A stretch of DNA of 64,000 nt. Source: Mycolicibacterium hodleri. GTDB lineage: Bacteria; Actinomycetota; Actinomycetes; Mycobacteriales; Mycobacteriaceae. The notes under the pieces are model-generated. The model had not been told where the DNA came from. It made no database searches and saw nothing but the letters and a program-made list of their open reading frames with translations. Of the stretch, positions 38,306 to 47,514 are shown piece after piece (the stretch's first letter is position 1; every line of letters begins with the position of its first letter). Both the position numbers and the translations under genes were made by a program. The DNA lies in contig NZ_RCZG01000001.1 in NCBI RefSeq assembly GCF_006439015.1, positions 1 to 64,000 on the forward strand, read 5' to 3'.

Positions 38306-39430
38306 TTACGGACGCGGCTCTCTCGGCAACCCGAGCACCCGCTCGGCACGAATGTTTCGTTGGATCTCCGACGTCCCGCCGCCGATCCTCAGGCCGAAGG
38401 ACTCCAGGTATCCCACGACCCCATCGGTGCCGGCCAGGGCCGCGAATCGGCGCACCCGATGGTTGAGTTCGGTGGCGATGAGCTTGAGCGCGCCGCTCGC
38501 CGGACTCGGTTGACCGGACGCCTGCTGCTCGGCTACACAGCGATAGAGCAGCGCACGGACGGCGAACACGTCGTCACTCAGCTCGGACAGCTGCTGCGCG
38601 AGGACCGGGTCATCGGCACAGCAGGCTGCCGACCGTGTGATCAGATTCTGCAGTCCGACGATCATCGCCGCGAATGCCGTACTGCGCTCGAACATCAGGG
38701 TCGTCGTCGCGACCGCCCAGCCGCCGCCGATCTCGCCGACCACGCTGTCCAGTGGAATCCGTGCCCCGTCGAAGAAGACCTCGGCGAATTCTGCTGCGCC
38801 GGTGACCGTCCGGGTGGGCCGGATGGTGATTCCTGGCGTTCGTAGATCCGCCATCAGATAGGTGAGTCCGCCGTACCGGTCGCCTGCGTCGCTGCGGACC
38901 AGGAGTTCGCAGCGGTCGGCGTGCTGGGCCCGGGTACTCCAACGCTTTTCACCCGTGACGACGAGATGGTCACCGTCGACGACGGCACGTGTCGTGATGG
39001 CGGCCAGGTCGGATGCGGCTCCAGGTTCCGAGAAGCATTGGGCAAATAGTATGTCGCCGTTCAGAATTCCAGGTAGCCATCGACGGCGTTGCGCATCGGT
39101 GCCGTATGCGATCAAGGTGGGACCGGCATGTGATACCCCGACGAAGAAGAGCTCGCCGCCCCGTCCCCCCGCCCGCTGGTGCTCCTCGTGGAAGATCAGC
39201 TGCTGCATGGGCGAGGCGCCACGACCGCCGTACTCCGGCGGCCATGCCACACCCGATAGGCCAGCCTGGGCAAGTCGTTTCTGCCAGTCGCGTTGTTGCG
39301 CAACGGCTTCGGCGTCGTAGTCGTGGCTCAGCCCTATCGACGCGTCCAACGCTTCGGGTGCAGGGTTGCGCAAGAACCATTCCCGCAGTTCGGACCTGAA
39401 CGCCTCATCGGTGAGTTCGAGGACCCTCAT
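38306..39430 (-). CDS. Acyl-CoA dehydrogenase
   Basis: 374 residues of the FadE family: GVSHAGPTLIAYGTDAQR, CFSEPGAASDLAAITTRAVV and the C-terminal GGGTSEIQRNIRAERVLGLP are typical for a full, catalytically competent subunit. It belongs to the group of mycobacterial FadE proteins that act on bulky acyl-CoAs. Its ATG overlaps the stop of the FadD fragment upstream (39427), the remnant of an earlier FadD-FadE operon. Confidence 0.9.
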   Translation of the reverse strand: MRVLELTDEAFRSELREWFLRNPAPEALDASIGLSHDYDAEAVAQQRDWQKRLAQAGLSGVAWPPEYGGRGASPMQQLIFHEEHQRAGGRGGELFFVGVSHAGPTLIAYGTDAQRRRWLPGILNGDILFAQCFSEPGAASDLAAITTRAVVDGDHLVVTGEKRWSTRAQHADRCELLVRSDAGDRYGGLTYLMADLRTPGITIRPTRTVTGAAEFAEVFFDGARIPLDSVVGEIGGGWAVATTTLMFERSTAFAAMIVGLQNLITRSAACCADDPVLAQQLSELSDDVFAVRALLYRCVAEQQASGQPSPASGALKLIATELNHRVRRFAALAGTDGVVGYLESFGLRIGGGTSEIQRNIRAERVLGLPREPRP

Positions 39431-39762
39431 GCGGACGGCTCCTCGAACAGTCGGGCGATCCCCGCCCGGTCGACCTTGCCGGTGTCGAACCGTGGGATGC
39501 TTGCCACGATCGTGATCTTGCGGGGCAGTTCGTACGCGGCGAGCGCGCTTCGCAGTTCCGTGCGTAGGTCATCGGAGGTTGAGTCGGCGCCTGGAGTGAG
39601 AATCACTGCGGCGACGGGGACTTCGCTAAGGCGGTCGTCGGGGATGCCGGTCACGGCCGCTCAGCAACGGCGGGTAGTGCATTGAGTGCCGCCTCGACTT
39701 GGGCGGGGTAGATGTTGAAACCTCCGCACACCACCACGTCGCGCAGTCGGCCGACGACGAAG
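39427..39762 (-). pseudogene. Acyl-CoA synthetase C-terminal fragment
   Basis: Only the last 110 residues of a FadD remain: VVGRLRDVVVCGGFNIYPAQ, VEAALNALPAVAE, a one-base frameshift near 39663, then VTGIPDDRLSEVPVAAVIL and RFDTGKVDRAGIARLFEE. The upstream three quarters are replaced, at about 39762, by a plus-strand P450 fragment. The isolated frame at 39427-39654 may still be translated into a 75-residue peptide. Confidence 0.82.
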
Positions 39763-39975
39763 CTGGATCGCAAGGCCAACCGGCACCTCGCGTTCGCCAG
39801 TGGAGCGCATCGGTGTCTGGGGTCGCACCTCGCGCGGATGGAACTCAGGTGCGCATTGGAGGAGTTTCACGGCCGGATCTCCGAGTACCGCGTGCCTCCC
39901 GGTGATTCGCCGACCTACCCGGGCGGCACGGTCCGATCGGCGTCGTATCTTCCCCCGCAATTCGTGGCCGGTTGA
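39763..39975 (+). pseudogene. Cytochrome P450 C-terminal fragment
   Basis: Seventy codons from LDRKANRHLAFASGAHRCLG through [20 protein letters not shown] to the stop at 39975. It contains the haem Cys loop but nothing upstream. It abuts the oppositely oriented FadD fragment at about 39762, so both genes were cut at the same breakpoint. It lies 54 bp before the next FadE gene. Confidence 0.82.
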
Positions 39976-40029
39976 GCATCGACTACCCCCGACCTCGACG
40001 CTAGGGCCGCCTTTGGGGCCGTCAACTTT

Positions 40030-41256
40030 ATGGCGTACAGTTGCGTGGTGAGCATCAATCTGGCCCACGCCGACGACGTGACGGCCCTAGCCGAGCGCAC
40101 GAAGGCATTCACGAAGACCGTCGTGCTTCCCATCGAGGATGAGTACGACGGGGACATCAGTGCCGCAGGAGGCGACGAACTGCGCGTCGATCTTCAGAGT
40201 GCTGCCCGCGATGCCGGCGTGTTCGCTCCCCACGCCCCGGTCGAGTACGGCGGTCTCGGCCTGAACATGGCTGAGCGTGCAACGGTTTTCGAGGAGGCGG
40301 GCTACTCGCTGTTCGGGCCGCTCGCGCTGAACATCGCCGCACCGGACGAGGGCAACGTTCACCTTCTGGCCCACATCGCCAGCGCCGAACAGAAGGAGCG
40401 CTATCTCGCGCCGCTGGCGCGCGGGGAGGCGCGGTCGGCGTTCGCCATGACCGAACCCGCGCCCGGGGCAGGGTCAGACCCGTCGGCGCTGCGCAGTCGG
40501 GCAACGCAAGTACCCGGTGGGTGGAAGATCAACGGGCGCAAGCACTTCATCACGGGGGCGGACGGCGCGGCCTTCTTCATCATCTTCGCGCGGACCTCGG
40601 GTGAGCCGGGCGACCGGGGCGGCGCCACCATGTTCCTGTCGCCCGCCGGCGTACCGGGTCTGACCGTGGGCCGACACCTGAACACCTTGGATCGGGCCAT
40701 GATCGGCGGCCATTGCGAGGTCAACTTCGACGACGTTTTCGTCCCGGATGTCCGGGTTCTCGGCGAAGTCGATCAGGGCTTCGCCTACGCCCAGGTGCGA
40801 CTGGGGCCTGCTCGAATGACGCACGTGATGCGCTGGCTCGGTGCTGCCCGCCGCGGTCATGAATTGGCGGTCGCCCATGTCGCCGAACGGTCCGGGTTCG
40901 GTGGTCGGCTCGGAGACCTCGGCATGATCCAGAAGATGATCGCCGACAACGAGATCGACATTGCCGCGACGCGCGCCCTTCTGATCCGGGCATGCTGGGA
41001 ACTCGATGAGGGTGGCCACGCCAGCAACGCAACGTCGATCGCAAAAACCTTCGCGGCAGAGGCGATCTTCCGCATCGTCGACAACGCAGTGCAGATGTTT
41101 GGGGGACTTGGCGTCTCGGCCGACCTGCCACTCAGTCGGTTGTTCCGCGAAGTCAGACCGTTCCGCATCTATGACGGTCCGTCCGAAGTGCATCGGTGGG
41201 CCATCGCCAAGCGTGCCGTGTCGGATGCCAGGCGAACGCTGGAGGAGGCGCGATGA
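40030..41256 (+). CDS. Acyl-CoA dehydrogenase
   Basis: 408 residues from ATG 40030; GTG 40048 (VSINLAHADDVTAL) is a likely alternative. Features include FAMTEPAPGAGSDPSALRSR, WKINGRKHFITGADGAAFFI and FRIYDGPSEVHRWAIAKRAV. The IYDGPSEVHR ending is the pattern of FadE proteins related to ACAD10/11. It overlaps the following SDR in ATGA. Confidence 0.9.
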   Translation: MAYSCVVSINLAHADDVTALAERTKAFTKTVVLPIEDEYDGDISAAGGDELRVDLQSAARDAGVFAPHAPVEYGGLGLNMAERATVFEEAGYSLFGPLALNIAAPDEGNVHLLAHIASAEQKERYLAPLARGEARSAFAMTEPAPGAGSDPSALRSRATQVPGGWKINGRKHFITGADGAAFFIIFARTSGEPGDRGGATMFLSPAGVPGLTVGRHLNTLDRAMIGGHCEVNFDDVFVPDVRVLGEVDQGFAYAQVRLGPARMTHVMRWLGAARRGHELAVAHVAERSGFGGRLGDLGMIQKMIADNEIDIAATRALLIRACWELDEGGHASNATSIAKTFAAEAIFRIVDNAVQMFGGLGVSADLPLSRLFREVRPFRIYDGPSEVHRWAIAKRAVSDARRTLEEAR

Positions 41257-41990
41257 CTAGATCGGCTTTGGTGACCGGTGCGTCACGGGGGATCGGTCGC
41301 GGCATCGCCCTCCGATTGGCCGCGGGCGGTTGGGGTCTCACCGTCGCGGCCCGTGACGTCGACCGCCTCGAGGCGACCGCCGACGAACTGCGTGGCGCTG
41401 GTGCATCCGAGGTGTTGGTGGTCCCGGCGGACATGGCCGATTCTGCTGCCGTCGAGGCGATCGTCGATTCGCACGCCGAGCGGTACGGAGCGTTGAACGC
41501 GGCAATCCTCAACGCGGGCATGGGGGTATCCGGCTCCATTGCGGAGATGCCGCTGCGGCGGTTGGACAAGATGGTTGCCGTAAATCTGAAGGCGCCAATG
41601 GCAATAGTGCAGCGCGCACTTCCGCTGCTACGGGCGACTGCCGCTGCAGATCCGGAGCGGGGCGTGAAAGTGCTGGCGCTCGCGTCGATCACCGGCGTCT
41701 ACTCCGAGCCCGGACTAGCGGCGTACGGCGCCACCAAGGCGGCGTTGCTCTCCATGATCAAGACCCTCAACGTCGAAGAGTCGGGCCGTGGAGTGCTCGC
41801 GACCGCGATAGCCCCCGGCTACGTCGACACCGACATGTCCGGATGGGTGCACGACCGCATCCCGCCGGACTCGATGATCACGGTCGACGACATCGTAGAA
41901 CTCGCGGCTGCGCTCCTGAAGATGTCGTCCAAGTCGGTTATTTCGGGGCTGGTCATTGCGCGGGCCGGCATCGACGGATACCGGGCCTGA
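41253..41990 (+). CDS. SDR-family oxidoreductase
   Basis: 245 residues. TGASRGIGRG (residues about 8-17), NAGMGVSGS, and the active site AYGATKAAL with Ser at LALASITG. A classical SDR, likely acting on a hydroxy- or ketoacyl-CoA. The frame is open to 41196 but the ATG in the ATGA overlap with the FadE stop is favoured. It converges on the thiolase gene. Confidence 0.88.
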   Translation: MTRSALVTGASRGIGRGIALRLAAGGWGLTVAARDVDRLEATADELRGAGASEVLVVPADMADSAAVEAIVDSHAERYGALNAAILNAGMGVSGSIAEMPLRRLDKMVAVNLKAPMAIVQRALPLLRATAAADPERGVKVLALASITGVYSEPGLAAYGATKAALLSMIKTLNVEESGRGVLATAIAPGYVDTDMSGWVHDRIPPDSMITVDDIVELAAALLKMSSKSVISGLVIARAGIDGYRA

Positions 41991-42005
41991 CGACGCGGCG
42001 ATCGA

Positions 42006-43277
42006 TTAGTCCGAAAGACGTTGCAGAATCATGGCCATGCCTTGCCCGCCGCCGACGCACATGGTCTCGACCCCGATCTCGGCATCATGCCAACTCAGTG
42101 AATTGATGAGTGTGGTGGCGATTCTGGCTCCGGTCATCCCGAACGGATGCCCGACGGCGATGGCCCCGCCGTTGACGTTGAGCTTGTCGATGTCGATGCC
42201 CAGCTGCCGTTGACTGGCGACTACTTGCGCCGCGAAGGCCTCGTTGATCTCGAACTGGTCCACGTCGTCGAGCGTCAGCCCAGCGTGCTGAAGCGCCTGC
42301 CGAGTGGCGTCGACCGGACCGAGTCCCATGATCTCCGGTGACAGTGCCGTCACACCCGTCCCGGCGACCCGCGCGAGCGGAGTGATCCCGAGCTCCTTGG
42401 CGCGGACGTCGCTCATGATGATGACCGCAGCAGCGCCGTCGTTGAGCGGACAGGCATTTCCTGCCGTGACGGTGCCATTCGGCCGAAACACCGGCTTGAG
42501 GCCGGCCAATGCCTGTTCGGTCGTGCCGTAGCGCGGACAGTCGTCGCGGCTCACGACGGTGCCGTCGGAAGACGTGAACGGGGTGATCTCGCGATCCCAG
42601 AAGCCCGACTCGCCGGCCGCCTCACAACGTTGTTGCGACAGAGCCGCGAACGCGTCCTGATCGGCACGGCTCACGCCTTCGAGTTCGGCGACGTTCTCCG
42701 CCGTCTGGCCCATGGCGATGTACACATCGGGCAGTTCGTCGACCAGCCGTGGGTCGGTCCAAGCCGACTCCTCGCCACCGGCAGGGGATCTGGTGCGCGC
42801 CTGCGCCACGGCGAAGCGCGGGTTCAGCCACGGGTTGGCCGTTCGGTCGCGCGGATCTCGACCGTCCTCGACCGGCGGGCTGTCACTCGTTCCGCGCCGC
42901 GATCGTGAGACCGTTTCCACCCCGGCGACGACGAAGGCGTGCCCTTCGCCCGCGCGTATCGCATGCATCGCCATGCGGATCGCTTGCAGGCTGGAGGCAC
43001 AGTATCGAGTGACGGTCGTAGCCGGAACCCGATCCCACCCGAGGAGCACGGCGACGACGCGGGCCACGTTGAAACCCTGTTCGCCACCGGGGGCGCCGCA
43101 GCCGACGATGAGGTCGTTGATGGAGTCGGGGGAGAGCTGGGGGACCTGCGCGATGGCGGCAGTGATTGCGGCGACGCACAGGTCGTCTGCGCGTTCGTCG
43201 ACCAGTGAGCCCTTGAAGGCACGTCCGATGGGGGTGCGGGCGGTGGCGACGATGACCGCCTCTGCGGTGGCGGTCAA
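42006..43277 (-). CDS. Acetyl-CoA acetyltransferase (thiolase, FadA-like)
   Basis: 423 residues with all thiolase signatures: the nucleophile in VTRYCASSLQAIRMAMHAIR (Cys about residue 93), INEAFAAQV, GHPFGMTGARI and the C-terminal CVGGGQGMAMILQ. It cleaves a 3-ketoacyl-CoA to acetyl-CoA and a shortened acyl-CoA. About 20 residues longer than usual in the loop after VSRSRRG. It overlaps the MaoC-type hydratase at 43274-43277. Confidence 0.92.
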   Translation of the reverse strand: MTATAEAVIVATARTPIGRAFKGSLVDERADDLCVAAITAAIAQVPQLSPDSINDLIVGCGAPGGEQGFNVARVVAVLLGWDRVPATTVTRYCASSLQAIRMAMHAIRAGEGHAFVVAGVETVSRSRRGTSDSPPVEDGRDPRDRTANPWLNPRFAVAQARTRSPAGGEESAWTDPRLVDELPDVYIAMGQTAENVAELEGVSRADQDAFAALSQQRCEAAGESGFWDREITPFTSSDGTVVSRDDCPRYGTTEQALAGLKPVFRPNGTVTAGNACPLNDGAAAVIIMSDVRAKELGITPLARVAGTGVTALSPEIMGLGPVDATRQALQHAGLTLDDVDQFEINEAFAAQVVASQRQLGIDIDKLNVNGGAIAVGHPFGMTGARIATTLINSLSWHDAEIGVETMCVGGGQGMAMILQRLSD

Positions 43278-43732
43278 AAGCCGACTCGAGTGATGGTCTC
43301 GGCGACGACGGCAGGCTTCGGGTGGTCCTCGATCTCGAGTGTCTGCTTGACCACCATCTGAATCGAGCCATCACCGAGGACGTCGGCACTCTGTAGCGAT
43401 GACCGCAGCCGGACCCGCGAGCCGACGGGCACCGGGGCTGGGAAGCGCACCTTGTTCGATCCGTAGTTGATGCCGAGCTTCGCGTTCGCGACGGTGTAGA
43501 TCTGCCAGCCGAGCATCGGCAGCAGCGACAGGCTCAGATAGCCGTGGGCGATGGGTCCGCCGAACGGCGACTCCCGCGTCGCGCGCTCCGGGTCCACGTG
43601 GATCCACTGATGATCACCGGTGGCCTCGGCGAACTGGTTCACGCGCTCCTGGGTGACCGTCACCCAATCGCTGACCCCGAGTTCTTCTCCGACTGCCGCG
43701 GTGATGTCGTCTGCCGAGCTGAATGTCCGCAC
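43274..43732 (-). CDS. MaoC-type enoyl-CoA hydratase
   Basis: 152 residues of the hotdog/MaoC fold. The hydratase-2 motif is complete: TGDHQWIHVDPERATRESPF followed by GGPIAHGYLSLSLL. It hydrates a trans-2-enoyl-CoA to the (R)-3-hydroxyacyl-CoA. It overlaps the thiolase start by 4 bp, so the two likely act in sequence. Confidence 0.9.
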   Translation of the reverse strand: MRTFSSADDITAAVGEELGVSDWVTVTQERVNQFAEATGDHQWIHVDPERATRESPFGGPIAHGYLSLSLLPMLGWQIYTVANAKLGINYGSNKVRFPAPVPVGSRVRLRSSLQSADVLGDGSIQMVVKQTLEIEDHPKPAVVAETITRVGF

Positions 43733-43759
43733 GGAACTGCCTTTCCTTCGAGTGGCCCG

Positions 43760-44848
43760 CTAGGCCAAATCACCTGCGAGGTCGAGTAATACCGCCGAGA
43801 GGTTCTTGCCCCATCGGTCCAGTGCGTAGCCCGACGCCGGGTAGCCGTTGGTCAGGAATGCAAAGCTCACGCCCGTCACCGGGTCGCAGAACGATTGCTG
43901 GCAGGGTGCGCCGCCATGGCCGAACGTCTCCGGCGATCCAGTGGCGGGCATCCAGCCCTGCTGCCAGGTCTCGCCGCGCACGGTGACGAACAGCCCCATC
44001 GAAATCGGATGGTCGGTGCCACCGTGCTCGAGCGGGCCGTAGGCGGGTTCCCGGAAGCGCTCCCGGATGCCCTCGGCGACCGCTTCCCGTGACCAGACAT
44101 CGGAGTGCAGCATGCCCTGGTAGTGCATGGCGACGTCGGCGGCGGTGCCGACGATGCTGTGCGAAGGTTCGCCCCGCTCAAGCACTTCCGCTGATTCGAG
44201 GTACCACGGGCCCCACACGTCGAGTTCATCCGCGCCGTCGCCGAGCAGCACCATCGGCGCGACGTCCCCCTGTTCCTCGATCGGAACCGCGTCCTGCACC
44301 GTCAGTCTGAGCGGGGTGGCGATGCGCTGTGCGAGGTAGTCCGGCAGAGAGAGGCCGGTGACGGCCTCCACGATCTCCCAGACGACCCAGCCCGTCGAGG
44401 TCAGGGCGAACTGAATGTGGCCGCGCGTCTCCGGGTCCGGCTGCCAGCGGGCCATCGCCTCAAGGCGGGATTGCCGGGTACCCATCCGCTTGGCGCCCAG
44501 CGGCGCGTACGCCAACCCGGCGCGGTGGGTGGCGACGTCCTCCAGGGTGATGTCCTCACAGAAGCCGGGAATCCACGTCGACACGGGTGCGGTGATGTCG
44601 AGGTCGTTCTCGTCGACGACCTTCCACAACACCCCGGCCACGAACGGTCTGCTCACCGATTGCAGGCGGTATCGCGTCGTCGGGTCGGCGTCGCCGAAGG
44701 TCTCGAAGGCGACCAGTTTGCCATGGTGCCCGACGGCGACCTGCGCACTGGGTAGTCGTCCATCGGACACCTCAAGTGCAACCCGGTCGACCAGCAGCGA
44801 TAGCTTGGTCTGGTTCAGGACCGGAGCCTTCTGATCCGTACTCACCAT
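43760..44848 (-). CDS. Beta-lactamase-fold serine hydrolase, SxxK changed to SxxR
   Basis: 362 residues of the class-C beta-lactamase/EstB family. In the first motif relatives read SVTK or SVSK; here it is QSVSRPF (Ser near residue 67) with Arg in place of the general-base Lys. Later motifs are present (HRAGLAYAP for the Tyr; GHGGAPCQQSF for the third motif). Members act as esterases or lipid hydrolases. It is divergent from the LLM gene with a 26-bp gap. Confidence 0.82.
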   Translation of the reverse strand: MVSTDQKAPVLNQTKLSLLVDRVALEVSDGRLPSAQVAVGHHGKLVAFETFGDADPTTRYRLQSVSRPFVAGVLWKVVDENDLDITAPVSTWIPGFCEDITLEDVATHRAGLAYAPLGAKRMGTRQSRLEAMARWQPDPETRGHIQFALTSTGWVVWEIVEAVTGLSLPDYLAQRIATPLRLTVQDAVPIEEQGDVAPMVLLGDGADELDVWGPWYLESAEVLERGEPSHSIVGTAADVAMHYQGMLHSDVWSREAVAEGIRERFREPAYGPLEHGGTDHPISMGLFVTVRGETWQQGWMPATGSPETFGHGGAPCQQSFCDPVTGVSFAFLTNGYPASGYALDRWGKNLSAVLLDLAGDLA

Positions 44849-44853
44849 TCGGA

Positions 44854-44864
44854 CTATACGTGTA
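44854..44864. promoter_or_regulatory. CTATACGTGTA element between divergent genes
   Basis: CTATACGTGTA lies in the 26-bp gap between the divergent hydrolase and LLM genes. A near-identical CTATACATGTA lies at 50343-50353 upstream of the small DUF35 gene. A shared operator or promoter element is possible. Confidence 0.3.
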
Positions 44865-44874
44865 AAGAGGACCT

Positions 44875-45777
44875 ATGAACGAAGATCGTTCGACACTGGC
44901 AGGCACGGGTGTGTGGGAGATGGCGCTGCGCTATGGCGACCCGGCCCTTGCTGCCGACTCGGCCGCCGAAATCGAAGCCCTGGGCTACTCCGCCGTGTGG
45001 ATCCCCGATACCGGTGGCGACCTGTTCGGCGCGATGGCCAACCTGTTGTGCAGCACCCGAAAGCTGGCGGTAGCCAGCGGCATCCTCAACATCTGGATGC
45101 AGGACGCTGCCGAAAGTGCCAGGCGTTATCACGAACTCGTCGCCGAGCACGGACACCGGGTGCTCCTTGGCCTCGGCGTCAGCCACGCGCCGCTCATCGA
45201 TCAGGTGCTGGACCCGGGGATGTTTCGCAAGCCGTTGGCGAAGACGGCGGCCTACCTCGACGAGTTGGACGCCGCCACGCCTGCACTGCCGGTCGACGCC
45301 CGGGTGTTGGCTGCGCTCGGGCCGAAGATGTTGGAACTGGCCAGAGACCGAACCGCGGGTGCGCACCCCTACCTCGTCACCCCCGACCACACCGCCACCG
45401 CCCGGGAAATTCTCGGGCCCGGGAAACTGCTCGCCCCTGAACAGGGCGTGGTCCTCGAGACCGATCCCGACCGCGCTCGGACGATCGCTCGCAAGAACAT
45501 GGGTCACTACTTCGGGCTGCCGAACTACGTCAACAACTGGCGGCGCTCGGGTTTCACGGACGCCGACGTGGTGGCCCCGGGAAGCGATCGGCTAGTTGAT
45601 GCGATTGTCGCCTGGGGTGACGAAACGGCCATCGCCGCAAGGGTTCAGGAGCACCGCGATGCTGGCGCCGACCACGTCTGCATCCAGGTGATGACTGACC
45701 GGGACGACCTGGAGACGGTGCCGCTGGAGGAATGGCGGAGGTTGGCGCCTGTACTGATCAAGAGCCACCTGGCATGA
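44875..45777 (+). CDS. F420-dependent LLM-class oxidoreductase
   Basis: 300 residues of the luciferase-like TIM-barrel group, close to the F420-dependent TIGR03620 type: SAVWIPDTGGDLFGAMANLL, KLAVASGILNIW, LGLGVSHAPLIDQVL and NYVNNWRRSGFTDADV. Such enzymes use reduced F420 to act on ketones, alcohols or quinones. The ATG follows AGAGGACC at a suitable distance. Confidence 0.88.
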   Translation: MNEDRSTLAGTGVWEMALRYGDPALAADSAAEIEALGYSAVWIPDTGGDLFGAMANLLCSTRKLAVASGILNIWMQDAAESARRYHELVAEHGHRVLLGLGVSHAPLIDQVLDPGMFRKPLAKTAAYLDELDAATPALPVDARVLAALGPKMLELARDRTAGAHPYLVTPDHTATAREILGPGKLLAPEQGVVLETDPDRARTIARKNMGHYFGLPNYVNNWRRSGFTDADVVAPGSDRLVDAIVAWGDETAIAARVQEHRDAGADHVCIQVMTDRDDLETVPLEEWRRLAPVLIKSHLA

Positions 45778-45823
45778 GTCAGCATTGTTGACAGTCACCC
45801 GCATACCTGACAGCGTAAGGCGC

Positions 45824-46879
45824 ATGTTGGGCACCGACGATCGATCGATCGACGAAAGATCCCTCGACGACTGGATCGGGGAGCGACTGCCCGCATTCGG
45901 GAAGCCCCTGACGCTCGAGCGGATGGGGCAGGGCACCGGTGTCGCGAACGGCGCTGTACTGGCTGCGCCGCGGTGACCACCAGTTCGTGCTTCGTTGTCC
46001 GCCTGCCGTCGTCAATGCGCCGGGAGCCTCCGACATGAACGGGAATGGCGGATCCTCATCGCCCTCGAGGGCACCGACGTACCGCATCCCACCCCGCTGG
46101 TCCTCGGCTCCGGTAGCGATACGCCCACCGGCGGATCCTTCTTGATCATGGGTCGGGTCGACGGGTTCACACCGGTCGGGATTCTGGCTGCCCCGTACGA
46201 CCAGGCCTCTGCTAGAAGGGATTTAGCCTTCGCGATGGTCGATGCCGTCGCGTCACTCGGCAACGTGGACTGGCGGGCCCGGGGGCTGGATGGTCTGGGC
46301 AAGCCCGATGGATTCCTCGAGCGTCAGGTCGCGCGGTGGAACGGGCAAATCGAGGGTTACCGGACGCGTGACATCCCAGGGCTGGACACGCTCAGCAACT
46401 GGCTCGAGACGAGTCGGCCGACCGAGTACGGCGTCGGTCTGATGCACGGGGACTACAGCCCCTTCAACGTAATGGCGTCGCCGCAAGTGACCACGCGGTT
46501 GGCTGCCGTCATCGACTGGGACACCGGCACCGTCGGTGACCCGATCATGGACATTGCGCACCTACTGGCGCGCTGGACCGAACCCGGAGAGGTACCCGCG
46601 ATCGGGCAGTGGGACATCGGGGATGGCATACCTGCGCATCGCGCCGGCTTACCCACCCGCGCCGAGATGGCGAAGAGTTTCGAGGAGCGTTCAGGCCGGG
46701 ACCTGCGGTCCCTGCCGTATTACCAGGCTCTCGCGCTGTTCAAGCTCGCCGCGATTCTCGAGGGCCGAACCGCACGTGCGCACCAGGCCGGAGACGAGGC
46801 CGCGAGGCACGATTGGGCGGCCATGGTCGACCGTGTGATCGACTACGCCAACAAGTTCGCGACGGGGGAGCGGGTATGA
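45824..46879 (+). pseudogene. Aminoglycoside-phosphotransferase-like kinase, two frameshifts
   Basis: The kinase reads as MLGTDDRSIDERSLDDWIGE then GQGTGVAN, shifts near 45946 to ALYWLRRGDHQFVLRCPP, and shifts again near 46036 to REWRILIALEGTDVPHPTPL, after which the frame is open to the stop at 46879. Catalytic motifs are intact (LMHGDYSPFNVM, AVIDWDTGTVGDP). Homologues are often called phosphotransferase/FadE36-like acyl-CoA kinases. The two indels break it; its 3' end still overlaps the TetR ATG. Confidence 0.8.
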
Positions 46880-47514
46880 CGAGCGACGTTACCGACGCTG
46901 AAACGATCGTGGCCCGAAGGGCCCGGCTCATGCGTGAGGAGGTGAGCGAGATCGCGATCCGCCTGTTCCTGGCCCGGGGCTTCGACGGCGTGTCGGTAGA
47001 CGACATCGCGGCCGCGGCCAACATGTCGCAGCGAACCTTCTTCCGCTACTTCGCGACCAAGGACGAGATCGTTCTGCAGTACGAACGGCAACTGAGGCGG
47101 CGACTACACGATGCCGTCAGACTGCGTCCCGCTGACGAGGGTCCCGTGAAGGCCCTGACGAATGCCTTCATCGAGACGTCGACGGCACCGGCCGATCGCC
47201 GTGAGAAGGCACGTGAGCGGGGCCGACTGCTCAACGACGCGCCGATGTTGCAGGCGAGGGTGCGGGTGGTGCTTGCTGAAGCAGACGCCGAGCTCGCCGA
47301 ATTACTCACGCTGCGAATGACCTTGTTGCCGAGGCGCATCCGGGAAGACCGTTCCCGGGTCATCGTAGTGGCGCTGGTCGCGGTTGCGGCCCATGCGTGG
47401 AATGAGTGGGTCACCTCCGACAGCAAGAAGGATCCCGCCACCTACCTCGAGCGGGCGTTCCACGTCTTGGCGACGGGTTGGGATCAGCTCGACGAAGGGA
47501 ACTCCAACGCGTGA
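46876..47514 (+). CDS. TetR-family regulator
   Basis: 212 residues. HTH: SEIAIRLFLARGFDGVSVDD and ANMSQRTFFRYFATKDEIV. The ligand domain is of AcrR-like type. It starts in the ATGA overlap with the kinase pseudogene and overlaps the SDR downstream in GTGA, so it is embedded in the operon and probably controls it. Confidence 0.88.
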   Translation: MTSDVTDAETIVARRARLMREEVSEIAIRLFLARGFDGVSVDDIAAAANMSQRTFFRYFATKDEIVLQYERQLRRRLHDAVRLRPADEGPVKALTNAFIETSTAPADRREKARERGRLLNDAPMLQARVRVVLAEADAELAELLTLRMTLLPRRIREDRSRVIVVALVAVAAHAWNEWVTSDSKKDPATYLERAFHVLATGWDQLDEGNSNA

